Part shown: piece after piece, positions 1 to 7,923 of the stretch
Position numbering within the stretch: position 1 is the stretch's first letter
Layout: every line of letters begins with the position of its first letter
Assembly (NCBI GenBank): GCA_046294345.1
Contig: JBKBJT010000016.1
Coordinates: 1 to 64,000 of the forward strand
Origin: Ferrovibrio sp046294345
GTDB lineage: Bacteria; Pseudomonadota; Alphaproteobacteria; Ferrovibrionales; Ferrovibrionaceae
Reading direction: 5' to 3'
Length of the DNA: 64,000 nt
Notes under the pieces: model-generated
Seen by the model: the letters and a program-made list of their open reading frames with translations, nothing else
Databases searched by the model: none
Told to the model about the DNA's origin: nothing
Made by a program: the position numbers and the translations under genes

Positions 1-81
1 GTGGCCGGACGCGGCCTCGCGGTCGTCGCTGGCGGGGATCACCCGTTTCACCAAGGTAGGAAGAGAGAAGAGAGAAAAGCA

Positions 82-2229
82 ATGTTCAAGGAGTTCCGCA
101 AAGAAATCGAATGGGGCGGGCGCAAGCTCGTGATCGAAACCGGCAAGGTTGCCCGTCAGGCCGATGGCGCCGTGATGGTGACCTATGGCGACACCATCGT
201 GCTGTGCACCGCGGTGGCCGCGAAGTCGCCGAAACCGGGCGTGGACTTTTTCCCGCTCACCGTGAATTACCAGGAGAAGACCTTCGCCGCGGGCAAGATC
301 CCCGGCGGCTTCTTCAAGCGCGAAGGCCGGCCGAGCGAGAAGGAGACCCTGGTCTCCCGCCTGATCGACCGCCCGATCCGCCCGCTGTTCGCCGAGGGTT
401 TCCGCAACGAGACCCAGGTGGTCGCCACCGTCCTGTCGCATGACATGGAAAACGACCCCGATATCGTCGCCATGGTCGGCGCCTCGGCCGCGCTCACCAT
501 CTCGGGCATTCCCTTCATGGGTCCGATCGGTGCCGCCCGTGTCGCCTACATCAACGGCGAATACGTGCTGAACCCGACCAAGTCGCAGATGGCCGAAGGC
601 AATAAGCTGGACCTCGTGGTCGCCGGCACCGCCGACGCCGTGCTGATGGTGGAATCGGAAGCCCAGCAGCTCTCGGAAGAGGTCATGCTCGGCGCCGTGA
701 TGTTCGGCCACAAGAATTTCCAGCCGGTGATCGAGGCCATCATCGGTCTGGCCGAGCGCGCCGCCAAGGACGCGATGCCGCTGGCTGAGCGCGCCGGTTA
801 CGAAGCCGCGCTGAAGAAACTACAGGCTTCGGGCATCGAAGCCGAACTGCGCGTCGCCTATGAAGAAAAGGTCAAGCAGGCCCGTTACGCCAAGGTTGGC
901 GAAGTGAAGGCCAAGGCCAAGGCGCTGTTCGCCGAGGGCGAAGCCAACCCGGTCGACGTTTCCGATGCCTTCAAGCATCTGGAAGCCCAGGTCGTGCGCT
1001 TCAACATTCTCGACACCGGCCTGCGCATCGACGGTCGCGACACCAAGACCGTGCGCCCGATCGTGTCGGAAGTCGGCGTGCTGCCGCGCGCCCACGGCGC
1101 GGCGCTGTTCACCCGTGGCGAGACCCAGGCGCTGGTGGTCACCACGCTGGGCACCGGCACGGACGAGCAGATCATCGACGCGCTGGACGGCGAATACCGC
1201 GAAGCTTTCATGCTGCACTACAACTTCCCGCCCTACTCGGTCGGTGAAGCCGGCCGCATGGGTTCGCCGGGCCGCCGTGAAATCGGCCATGGCAAGCTGG
1301 CCTGGCGCGCCGTGCGCCCGCTGCTGCCGGCGAAGGAAGCCTTCCCCTACACGATCCGCGTCGTGTCGGAGATCACCGAGTCGAACGGTTCCTCCTCGAT
1401 GGCCACCGTCTGCGGCACCTCGCTGGCGCTGATGGATGCCGGCGTGCCGCTCGACGCGCCGGTTGCGGGCATCGCGATGGGCCTGATCCTTGAGGACAAG
1501 CGCTTTGCCGTGCTGTCCGATATCCTGGGCGACGAGGATCACCTCGGCGACATGGATTTCAAGGTGGCGGGCACCGACGCGGGCATCACCGCCCTGCAGA
1601 TGGACATCAAGATCGCCGGCATCACCGAGGAGATCATGCGTGTCGCGCTGGATCAGGCCAAGGCCGGCCGTATCCACATCCTGGGTGAAATGGCCAAGGC
1701 GATCTCGCAGAACCGCGCCGGCGTGAAGGAAAATGCGCCGCGCATCACCACCATGAGCGTGCCGAAGGACAAGATCCGCGAAGTGATCGGTTCGGGCGGC
1801 AAGGTGATCCGCGAAATCGTCGAGAAGACCGGCACCAAGATCGACATCGAGGACGATGGCACGATCAAGATCGCCTCCAGCGATCCGGCCGCCGCCGATG
1901 CCGCCGTGCAGTGGATCAAGTCGATCGTCTCGGAACCCGAAGTCGGCATGATCTACAAGGGCAAGGTCGTGAAGATCGTCGATTTCGGCGCCTTCGTGAA
2001 TTTCTTCGGCAGCCGCGACGGCCTCGTCCATGTCTCGGAAATGGCGCCCAAGCGCGTCAACAAGCCGAGCGACATGGTGTCGGAAGGCCAGGAAGTGCGC
2101 GTGAAGGTGCTGGGCATCGACGAGCGCGGCAAGGTCCGCCTGTCGATGAAGGTGGTCGACCAGGCCACCGGCGAGGACCTGTCGAACAAGCCGCGCGCCG
2201 ATGAGGGCGAGGCCGCCCAGGCCGAATAA
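82..2229 (+). CDS. pnp: Polyribonucleotide nucleotidyltransferase (PNPase)
   Basis: This is a 715-residue PNPase, the phosphorolytic 3'-5' exoribonuclease of the RNA degradosome. Two RNase PH-like halves span roughly residues 1-540. A KH domain follows with the VIGSGGKVI loop near residue 570, then an S1 domain from about 625 to 695 (MIYKGKVVKIVDFGAFVNF). The open frame continues to the window edge, but the ATG at 82 is preferred: a purine-rich ribosome site (gagaaaagca) precedes it and MFKEFRKEIEWGGR matches the usual PNPase N-terminus. Length is normal. The gene often follows rpsO; the first 81 bases show no rpsO and look like its leader. Identification is secure. Confidence 0.98.
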   Translation: MFKEFRKEIEWGGRKLVIETGKVARQADGAVMVTYGDTIVLCTAVAAKSPKPGVDFFPLTVNYQEKTFAAGKIPGGFFKREGRPSEKETLVSRLIDRPIRPLFAEGFRNETQVVATVLSHDMENDPDIVAMVGASAALTISGIPFMGPIGAARVAYINGEYVLNPTKSQMAEGNKLDLVVAGTADAVLMVESEAQQLSEEVMLGAVMFGHKNFQPVIEAIIGLAERAAKDAMPLAERAGYEAALKKLQASGIEAELRVAYEEKVKQARYAKVGEVKAKAKALFAEGEANPVDVSDAFKHLEAQVVRFNILDTGLRIDGRDTKTVRPIVSEVGVLPRAHGAALFTRGETQALVVTTLGTGTDEQIIDALDGEYREAFMLHYNFPPYSVGEAGRMGSPGRREIGHGKLAWRAVRPLLPAKEAFPYTIRVVSEITESNGSSSMATVCGTSLALMDAGVPLDAPVAGIAMGLILEDKRFAVLSDILGDEDHLGDMDFKVAGTDAGITALQMDIKIAGITEEIMRVALDQAKAGRIHILGEMAKAISQNRAGVKENAPRITTMSVPKDKIREVIGSGGKVIREIVEKTGTKIDIEDDGTIKIASSDPAAADAAVQWIKSIVSEPEVGMIYKGKVVKIVDFGAFVNFFGSRDGLVHVSEMAPKRVNKPSDMVSEGQEVRVKVLGIDERGKVRLSMKVVDQATGEDLSNKPRADEGEAAQAE

Positions 2230-2258
2230 GTCGAATCCTCCAGCAGGAGCGATGCGAA

Positions 2259-2284
2259 GGGCCGGGAGCGATCCCGGCCCTTTT
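2259..2284 (+). terminator. Rho-independent terminator of pnp
   Basis: A perfect 9-bp stem (gggccggga / tcccggccc) with a GCGA tetraloop is followed directly by TTTT. It starts 30 bases after the pnp stop codon, before the convergent binding-protein gene. Confidence 0.9.
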
Positions 2285-2311
2285 CATGTTCAGGAGATTA
2301 CTGCCGCCGTG

Positions 2312-3067
2312 TCACGACGGGGCAGTCAGTGCCGCCAGCGGCGCGATGATGCGCTGGTAACGGCCATCGGCGCGCATGGCCCTGTATACGGCGCGCAGCT
2401 TCGCCACGGTGTTGGGCGGCAGGTTGGCCGAACCTGCGATCCAGAAGGACAGCAGGGCGAAAGGCTCGCCCGAACGCAGATTGGCCGGATTGAAATCCAG
2501 CTCGCGCCAGGTGGCGCGTCCCACAGCTTCCAGCGCGAACCAGCCATCGATCCGTTCGGCCTGCAGCAGGCGCGCATTGTCGTTTTCGCTGGCATTGGCT
2601 TCCATGCGGTCCAGCCCCAGCGACTGCAGGATGAATTGCAACTCCGAGCCGCGCATGACCCCGATCACCGGCAGGGCGCGGGCGCCATCGATGGCATTCA
2701 CCACCGTGGTTTCCCGGCGTGTGAAAAATACCGCGCGGTCGGCGAACACCTCGCCGATCCACTGGTAGCGTTTTTCCCGTTGCGGTGTGCGGAGCAGGGC
2801 GGGATAAATCGTGTCGCCCTGATCGAGGGCGAGTACGGCACGCTGGAAGGGCAGGATGCGGACCGTGGGGTCGATACCGGCGCTGACGGCCAGCTGCTGC
2901 ACCAGTTCGACGGCGGGGCCGGCACCGGCGCCGTCCTGGTCGATGATGTAGGGCGGGCGCGCCGGCCCCACGATCTGCAACCGGGTCATTTGCGGCTGGG
3001 TTTGGGCATGGGACTGCCCGGCCGGCAGGCCGGCGAGGGCGATCAACATGATTGCGATGACGCGCAA
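2312..3067 (-). CDS. Periplasmic solute-binding protein, family 3 (amino-acid type)
   Basis: This is a 251-residue exported protein resembling the extracellular solute-binding proteins of polar amino-acid ABC transporters. It also resembles stand-alone quorum or sensor-associated members. The signal peptide (hydrophobic IMLIALAGLPAG ending in SHA-Q) is followed by the LQIVGPARPPYII strand typical of the fold. I chose the TTG at 3067: two Shine-Dalgarno-like AGGAG motifs lie just upstream, the nearer with a 6-base spacer, and the start gives a clean signal peptide. A longer ATG reading begins at 3151. No permease or ATPase gene is adjacent, so it may be an orphan. The ligand is unknown. Confidence 0.75.
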   Translation of the reverse strand: MRVIAIMLIALAGLPAGQSHAQTQPQMTRLQIVGPARPPYIIDQDGAGAGPAVELVQQLAVSAGIDPTVRILPFQRAVLALDQGDTIYPALLRTPQREKRYQWIGEVFADRAVFFTRRETTVVNAIDGARALPVIGVMRGSELQFILQSLGLDRMEANASENDNARLLQAERIDGWFALEAVGRATWRELDFNPANLRSGEPFALLSFWIAGSANLPPNTVAKLRAVYRAMRADGRYQRIIAPLAALTAPS

Positions 3068-3073
3068 CGGATT

Positions 3074-3085
3074 CTCCTGCCTCCT
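3074..3085 (-). promoter_or_regulatory. Double Shine-Dalgarno motif deciding a TTG start
   Basis: Read on the minus strand, two AGGAG motifs 7 bases apart lie just upstream of the TTG at 3067. The nearer one has a 6-base spacer, supporting the short form of the solute-binding protein over the ATG at 3151. Confidence 0.6.
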
Positions 3086-3258
3086 GCCGGATTGTCGCGG
3101 AAATCGAATTTTGTTGCGACTTATGATTCGATTACCCCGGACGCGCAACATTGCAGTGCAGTAAAATTGCCCAAGTTCCGATTCGCTTTAGGAATTTCTT
3201 GGAATTCCCTGGGTTTTTGTATGATCTCGTCGCCTGATTCCTGCCGTTTTCCCCGGGC

Positions 3259-4167
3259 ATGCTGCTGCCCATGACCATGCTGCCTGTCATCAGCCCCGGA
3301 TGTTTCTGCCGGCTGGCCGGGCTCGCCCTGCTGCTGGCCGGCCAGGGGATTCCTGCGGCTGCGCAGACCAATTCCCCGGCCAGCGAGCCGGCGGAGCAGA
3401 TGCCTGGCGAGACCGAGGATGTCGCGGCGGGCGCCACCATCGTGCGCGGACGTTACACTGCCGGCGATGTCAGTACCGAATGGGAAGCCGCGCTGAAGGA
3501 TGGCAAACCCGAGCGCATTGCCGAATGGCGCAGTTACGGCGATTTCGGCAATGCCAATGTGGTGTTCAGCTTTCATAACGGCGAGCTGATGCATTACGGC
3601 GAACACGGCCGTCGGCGCGGCGGCCAGGCCGGCTCCATGGACGGGTTCAGACGGATCGAATTGAACCTGTCTTTCGCCGATGGCCGTTTCCGCGATGGAT
3701 TCAAAACTGTGGACGGCATCGAAACCGAACCGGGCGAGGCCGAAATCCGCGCGGCCCAGCTGCAGGCCACGGCGGCTCTGGAACGGTTGGCCACTGCGCG
3801 GCCCGCCTGGCAGAGTGCCGGTCAGTCGACCAGCTTTTCGATCACCTCAATGCCCGAACGCGGCCCTTCGGCCGAGGCGCGCCAACTGGCCGGTGCCGGC
3901 GGCGAAATCGTATTCCGCTGCAGCGATAGCCTGCATGTCGTACTGGGTGCGGCGGAAGACCGTCTGGTGGTCGAAACCCGGGATCGGCCGCCGGTCACCC
4001 TGCGGCGGCAGCCGTCAGGCGCCCGTTACGATTATTTCGGTGCCGGATGGGGCGCCGAGCGCAGTGGTGAGGAAATCCGCCTGGAGGAAGCCAGCGGTCG
4101 CGCCTTCATCTGCCGCATTGTCTCGGCGGCTCCGCCACCCTCGGCCCTGCCGCCGAACCCGCAGTAG
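3259..4167 (+). CDS. Exported protein with C-terminal MliC-like domain
   Basis: This is a 302-residue protein with an N-terminal export signal (hydrophobic LAGLALLLAGQGIPAAA, likely cleaved before QTNS). Residues about 45-180 are unassigned. Residues about 214-292 resemble the MliC/PliC domain, the lysozyme inhibitor of c-type: a cysteine near 220 (VFRCSD), a cysteine near 286 (FICRI), and between them the LRRQPSGARYDYFGAGW segment, which corresponds to the SASGARY-W core of that family. MliC proteins are usually about 110 residues, so this one carries a large extra N-terminal region. A role in the envelope or lysozyme defence is inferred from the domain only. It converges with the thioesterase gene and is separated from it by 16 bases. 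Confidence 0.65.
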   Translation: MLLPMTMLPVISPGCFCRLAGLALLLAGQGIPAAAQTNSPASEPAEQMPGETEDVAAGATIVRGRYTAGDVSTEWEAALKDGKPERIAEWRSYGDFGNANVVFSFHNGELMHYGEHGRRRGGQAGSMDGFRRIELNLSFADGRFRDGFKTVDGIETEPGEAEIRAAQLQATAALERLATARPAWQSAGQSTSFSITSMPERGPSAEARQLAGAGGEIVFRCSDSLHVVLGAAEDRLVVETRDRPPVTLRRQPSGARYDYFGAGWGAERSGEEIRLEEASGRAFICRIVSAAPPPSALPPNPQ

Positions 4168-4183
4168 CTGACGCCCCGCCCGG

Positions 4184-4627
4184 TCAGGCCGGCTCGCGGT
4201 CGGCCACCTTGAATACAGCCGTCGCCTTGTTGGTGATCACCGGATGATCGGCCGGGCCGGTCTGCAGCACGCATTCCACAGTCACGAAAGCGCCGTCGCG
4301 GCGGATGTCGGACAGGTGGCATTCCAGCCAGGCGCCCATCGGCGCCGGCCGCTTGTATTCCATGCCGAGGCGGATGGTCCACATCGTGCCGATCTCGCGG
4401 CGCTGGTGATGGACGAAGGCGGCCATGAAGGTATCCGCCAGCGTGGCCAGGAAACCGCCATGGCCGGTGCCGTGACGGTTGGCATGCTTGGGGCGCACAT
4501 GCAGGCCATAGACGGGCGGCAGGCCCGGGCGCTCCAGAACGTAAACCTTGCCAAGCGTGCGGAAAAACGGCGAGACCGGCGGCAGGATCTGAAAGCCGGC
4601 CGGCACCGGATGGGGTCTGGGTTTCAT
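4184..4627 (-). CDS. PaaI-like hotdog thioesterase
   Basis: This is a 147-residue single-domain hotdog protein. The HANRHGTGHGGFLATLADT segment matches the active-site loop and central helix of PaaI/YdiI-type acyl-CoA thioesterases (HGG followed by an acidic residue on the helix). A strand such as LGMEYKRPAP follows. It would hydrolyse an acyl- or aryl-CoA thioester in the cytoplasm; the substrate cannot be read from the sequence. It stands alone on the minus strand, with a terminator for the upstream tct operon lying before it. Confidence 0.8.
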   Translation of the reverse strand: MKPRPHPVPAGFQILPPVSPFFRTLGKVYVLERPGLPPVYGLHVRPKHANRHGTGHGGFLATLADTFMAAFVHHQRREIGTMWTIRLGMEYKRPAPMGAWLECHLSDIRRDGAFVTVECVLQTGPADHPVITNKATAVFKVADREPA

Positions 4628-4687
4628 GACCGTGTCATCGCCTATGCATCATGCGAAGGCAAGTCATGCAGGCTGTGCAGGGATGGC

Positions 4688-4723
4688 AAAAAATGAGGGG
4701 CGACCGGGGGGAGGTCGCCCCTC
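4688..4723 (-). terminator. Rho-independent terminator of the tctCBA operon
   Basis: A perfect 11-bp stem (gaggggcgacc / ggtcgcccctc) lies at 4695-4723 with a 7-base loop. On the minus strand it ends next to a run of T (AAAAAA at 4688-4693 on the plus strand, one base away). It sits about 150 bases beyond the tctA stop codon and before the thioesterase gene. Confidence 0.85.
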
Positions 4724-4876
4724 GAGGGGGATCGTTGGGGGAGGAAAAAGGAAAGGATGACTCTGCAAAACCATCCGTTCCTGTGAATTCTATATAAGCG
4801 GCCGCCGGCGGATTTGCAGTGACGGGGGTCACGATTCCCGCAGCCCCCATTCCATCACTTTCACGGTTAACGAAGT

Positions 4877-6352
4877 TCAGCCACGGCGGCGCAACAGCAG
4901 GGGCAGGACGAGCAGCAGGATTGCCGCGGCAAGCAGTGTGGCGCTGAGCGGGCGCGTGACGAAAACGCTGAAGTCGCCGGCCGATATGGTCAGCGCGCGA
5001 CGGAATTCCTGCTCGGCGAAGGGGCCGAGGATCATGCCGATCACGGTCGGCGCCACCGGAAAATCGAAACGGCGCATCAGGTAGCCGACGCCGCCGATCA
5101 GATACAGCAGGACCAGGTCGACGGCCGACTGGCTGATCCCGTATGTGCCGATGGTGGCGAAAACGAGGATGCCGCCATACAGCCAGGGCGACGGGATGGC
5201 GAGGATCTTCGCCCACAATCCGGCCAGCGGCAGGTTCAGCACCAGCAGCATCACGTTGCCGACATACAGCGAGGCAATCAGGCCCCAGACCAGCTCGGGC
5301 TGGTTCTGCAGCAGCAGCGGTCCGGGGTTGATGCCATAGGACTGGAAGGCAGAAAGGATGATCGCCGCGGTGGCCGATGTCGGCAGGCCGAGCGCCAGCA
5401 TCGGTACCAGCACGCCTGCCGCCGATGCGTTGTTGGCCGCTTCGGGTCCGGCCACGCCTTCGATGGCGCCGTGGCCGAATTCCTCGGGGTGTTTCGACAG
5501 CTTCTTTTCGACGAAGTAGCTGACGAAGGTCGGCACCTCGGCGCCGCCGGCCGGCAGGGCGCCGAACGGGAATCCGATCGCCGAGCCACGCAGCCAGGGC
5601 TTCCACGAGCGCCGCCAATCCTCGCGCGTCATCCACGCCTTGCCTTTCAGCGGCGTCAGCGTGGCCTGCCCCATCGGACGGGCCGCCAGATACAGCGTCT
5701 CGCCGACGGCGAACAGGCCGACCGCCACCACGATCACGTTGATGCCGTCCAGCAGTTCAGGCAAACCGAAGGTGAAGCGCGGCTGGCCGGTCTGCAGGTC
5801 GATGCCGATCAGGCCGAGCAGGATGCCGAAGGCCAGCGAGGTCAGGCCGCGCAGTACCGAGCTGCCCAGCACGGCGGATACGGCGACGAAGGCCAGCACC
5901 ATAAGTGAAAAATAATCGGCCGGTCCGAATTGCAGGGCGAATTCCACCAGCGGCGGGGCCAGGAAGGTGATGCCCAATGTGCCGATGGTGCCGGCGATGA
6001 AGCTGCCGATGGCGGCCGTGGCCAGCGCCGCCGCCGCGCGGCCCTTGCGCGCCATGCGATGGCCTTCCAGCGCGGTGATGATCGTGGCGCTTTCGCCCGG
6101 CGTGTTGAGCAGGATCGACGTGGTGCTGCCGCCATACATGGCACCGTAATAGATGCCGGCGAACAGGATGAAGGCGGCCGTGGCGGGAACATGGAAGGTG
6201 ATCGGCAGCAGCAGCGCGATGGTCAGCGCCGGCCCCAGTCCGGGCAGAACGCCGACGGCGGTGCCGAGCGTGACGCCGACGATGGCCCAGAGCAGGTTGG
6301 CTGGCTGCAATGCGATGGCGAAACCATCCGCCAGCAGGCTCAGAGTCTCCAT
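4877..6352 (-). CDS. tctA: Tripartite tricarboxylate transporter, large membrane subunit TctA
   Basis: This is a 491-residue integral membrane protein, the channel-forming subunit of a TctABC secondary transporter that takes up citrate-like carboxylates. It begins METLSLLADG and soon shows the family signature (TLGTAVGVLPGLGPALT, then YYGAMYGGSTTSILLNTPGE). A repeated half carries GVLVPMLALGLPTSATAAI. About a dozen hydrophobic segments are visible, and length is normal. The ATG lies one base after the tctB stop, so translation is probably coupled. Longer upstream in-frame starts would run through tctB and are rejected. Confidence 0.93.
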   Translation of the reverse strand: METLSLLADGFAIALQPANLLWAIVGVTLGTAVGVLPGLGPALTIALLLPITFHVPATAAFILFAGIYYGAMYGGSTTSILLNTPGESATIITALEGHRMARKGRAAAALATAAIGSFIAGTIGTLGITFLAPPLVEFALQFGPADYFSLMVLAFVAVSAVLGSSVLRGLTSLAFGILLGLIGIDLQTGQPRFTFGLPELLDGINVIVVAVGLFAVGETLYLAARPMGQATLTPLKGKAWMTREDWRRSWKPWLRGSAIGFPFGALPAGGAEVPTFVSYFVEKKLSKHPEEFGHGAIEGVAGPEAANNASAAGVLVPMLALGLPTSATAAIILSAFQSYGINPGPLLLQNQPELVWGLIASLYVGNVMLLVLNLPLAGLWAKILAIPSPWLYGGILVFATIGTYGISQSAVDLVLLYLIGGVGYLMRRFDFPVAPTVIGMILGPFAEQEFRRALTISAGDFSVFVTRPLSATLLAAAILLLVLPLLLRRRG

Positions 6353-6353
6353 G

Positions 6354-6827
6354 TCAGATCCAGCCTTCCATGATCCCGGCCCCGATATTGATGCCCAGCA
6401 GCTGCGCGAAACCGAAATAGGCAATGGCAGCGAAGATGGCGCCGATGATTGCATCGCGCAGCGGCCGCCGGCTGCCGAAGGCGCGGGCGGTACAGGCAAA
6501 CAGCAGGGTGGAGGCCGGCACGAATCCCAGCGGGCCAATCAGGCCGGCATTGAGCACAAGTCCTGCCAGCAGCCAGCCCGCGCGGCGGAGGTTGACCGGC
6601 GTGTCACGGGCTTCCGGTTCCGCGACCCAGTCGCCGCGCCAGGCCTGAACCAGCAGCGCCACGCCGAGTCCGACCAGCAGCAGGCTGGCGGCATAGGCCA
6701 TCGCCGTGGGGCCGACCCGGGCATACATCGGCGAGACCGGAATCCGGGTCGTTTCGAACAGGGCAAGACAGCCCAATCCGATCACACCGATGGCGACAAG
6801 GCTCTCCGGTCTGCGCAGACGCTGCAT
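6354..6827 (-). CDS. tctB: Tripartite tricarboxylate transporter, small membrane subunit TctB
   Basis: This is a 157-residue protein with four hydrophobic segments, the size and layout of TctB. The small subunit pairs with TctA in the inner membrane. It lies between the binding-protein gene (9 bases upstream) and tctA (1 base downstream), which defines the operon order C-B-A. TctB is poorly conserved, so the call rests on topology and position as much as on sequence. Confidence 0.9.
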   Translation of the reverse strand: MQRLRRPESLVAIGVIGLGCLALFETTRIPVSPMYARVGPTAMAYAASLLLVGLGVALLVQAWRGDWVAEPEARDTPVNLRRAGWLLAGLVLNAGLIGPLGFVPASTLLFACTARAFGSRRPLRDAIIGAIFAAIAYFGFAQLLGINIGAGIMEGWI

Positions 6828-6836
6828 GCTGGTGGC

Positions 6837-7811
6837 TTATGCCAGTCCGATCTCTTTCAGAATGGCCTCGATGCGGGTGTTTTCCTGCTCGATGTATTTG
6901 GCATAGGCATCGCCCGCGAGGAATATGCCGGTCCAGTCGCGCGCCTTGAGCTGTTCCGCCCAGGCCGGGCTGGCATTCATTTTGGTCATCAGATCGATCA
7001 TCGCGGCGCGGTCGGCATCCTTCACGCCGGGCGGTGCAAAAACGCCGCGCCAGTTGAACAGTTCCACATCCAGGCCCTGTTCCTTGATGGTGGGGATGTC
7101 GATGCCGGGCTGGCGTTTGTCGGCAGAGATCGCCAGGGCGCGCAGCTTGCCGGCCTTCACCTGCTCGCCGAACTCGCCAAAACCGGAAATGCCGCAGGTC
7201 ACCTGATTGCCCAGCAGGGCGGCCAGGGCCGGGCCGCCGCCTGAATAGGCAACATAGGAGACCTTCTTGGGATCGGCACCGGCAGCTTTGGCGATCATGC
7301 CGGCCAGGATGTGGTCGGAGCCACCGGCGGAACCGCCAGCCCAGGACACCTTGGCCGGATCGGCTTTGAAGGCGGCGACGAGATCTGCCATCGATTTGAT
7401 CGGTGAAGCCGCGGGCACGACCACGACCTGGAATTCGCCGGTCAGGCGGGCGATCGGCGTGACCTGGGAGAGTTTCACCGGCGACTTGTTGGCGATCAGC
7501 GCGCCGACCATCACCATGCCCGCCACCATCAGGGCGTTGCCCTGGCCCTTCCACTGATTGACGAATTGCGGCAGGCCAACGGCCCCGCCGGCACCGCCCA
7601 CATTGGTCACCTGCGCGCCCTTGATCAGGTTGGCCTGTTTCAGCGCCTGTTCCATGCTGCGCGCAGTCTGGTCCCAGCCGCCGCCGGGATTGGCCGGCAC
7701 GAACAGTTTCAGCGTATCGACCGTCTGGGCCTGGACGGAGAGGGCAGGCAGAAGGCTAAAGGCGGCGGCGCCATATACGCTGGAGCGAAGAAAGTCGCGG
7801 CGATGCATCAT
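6837..7811 (-). CDS. tctC: Tripartite tricarboxylate transporter substrate-binding protein (Bug family)
   Basis: This is a 324-residue periplasmic receptor of the Bug/TctC family. The N-terminus (MMHRRDFLRSSVYGAAAF...VQAQ) has an RR-x-F-L-R motif like a twin-arginine signal. The mature start LKLFVPANPGGGWDQTAR matches the Bug-family hallmark P-x-x-P-G-G-x-x-D. It is first in the tctCBA operon and ought to deliver a carboxylate to TctAB. The ligand is unknown, since Bug proteins bind many carboxylates. An orphan sensor kinase lies 112 bases upstream on the same strand. Confidence 0.93.
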   Translation of the reverse strand: MMHRRDFLRSSVYGAAAFSLLPALSVQAQTVDTLKLFVPANPGGGWDQTARSMEQALKQANLIKGAQVTNVGGAGGAVGLPQFVNQWKGQGNALMVAGMVMVGALIANKSPVKLSQVTPIARLTGEFQVVVVPAASPIKSMADLVAAFKADPAKVSWAGGSAGGSDHILAGMIAKAAGADPKKVSYVAYSGGGPALAALLGNQVTCGISGFGEFGEQVKAGKLRALAISADKRQPGIDIPTIKEQGLDVELFNWRGVFAPPGVKDADRAAMIDLMTKMNASPAWAEQLKARDWTGIFLAGDAYAKYIEQENTRIEAILKEIGLA

Positions 7812-7923
7812 GATGTCCTCCCTGGACGGCCATATTGGTTACGGGAAGTAGAGCCGCCTTGCCGGGGGAATGACAAGGGGAGGCGTCTGGGAAATTTACG
7901 CCATATACGGAACGAGCCTGCCG

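Noticed and set aside
4819..4832. GTGAC-N4-GTCAC inverted repeat between tctA and the thioesterase gene.
   Set aside because: It lies about 190 bases from the thioesterase start and within the 3' region of tctA; no evidence of function.
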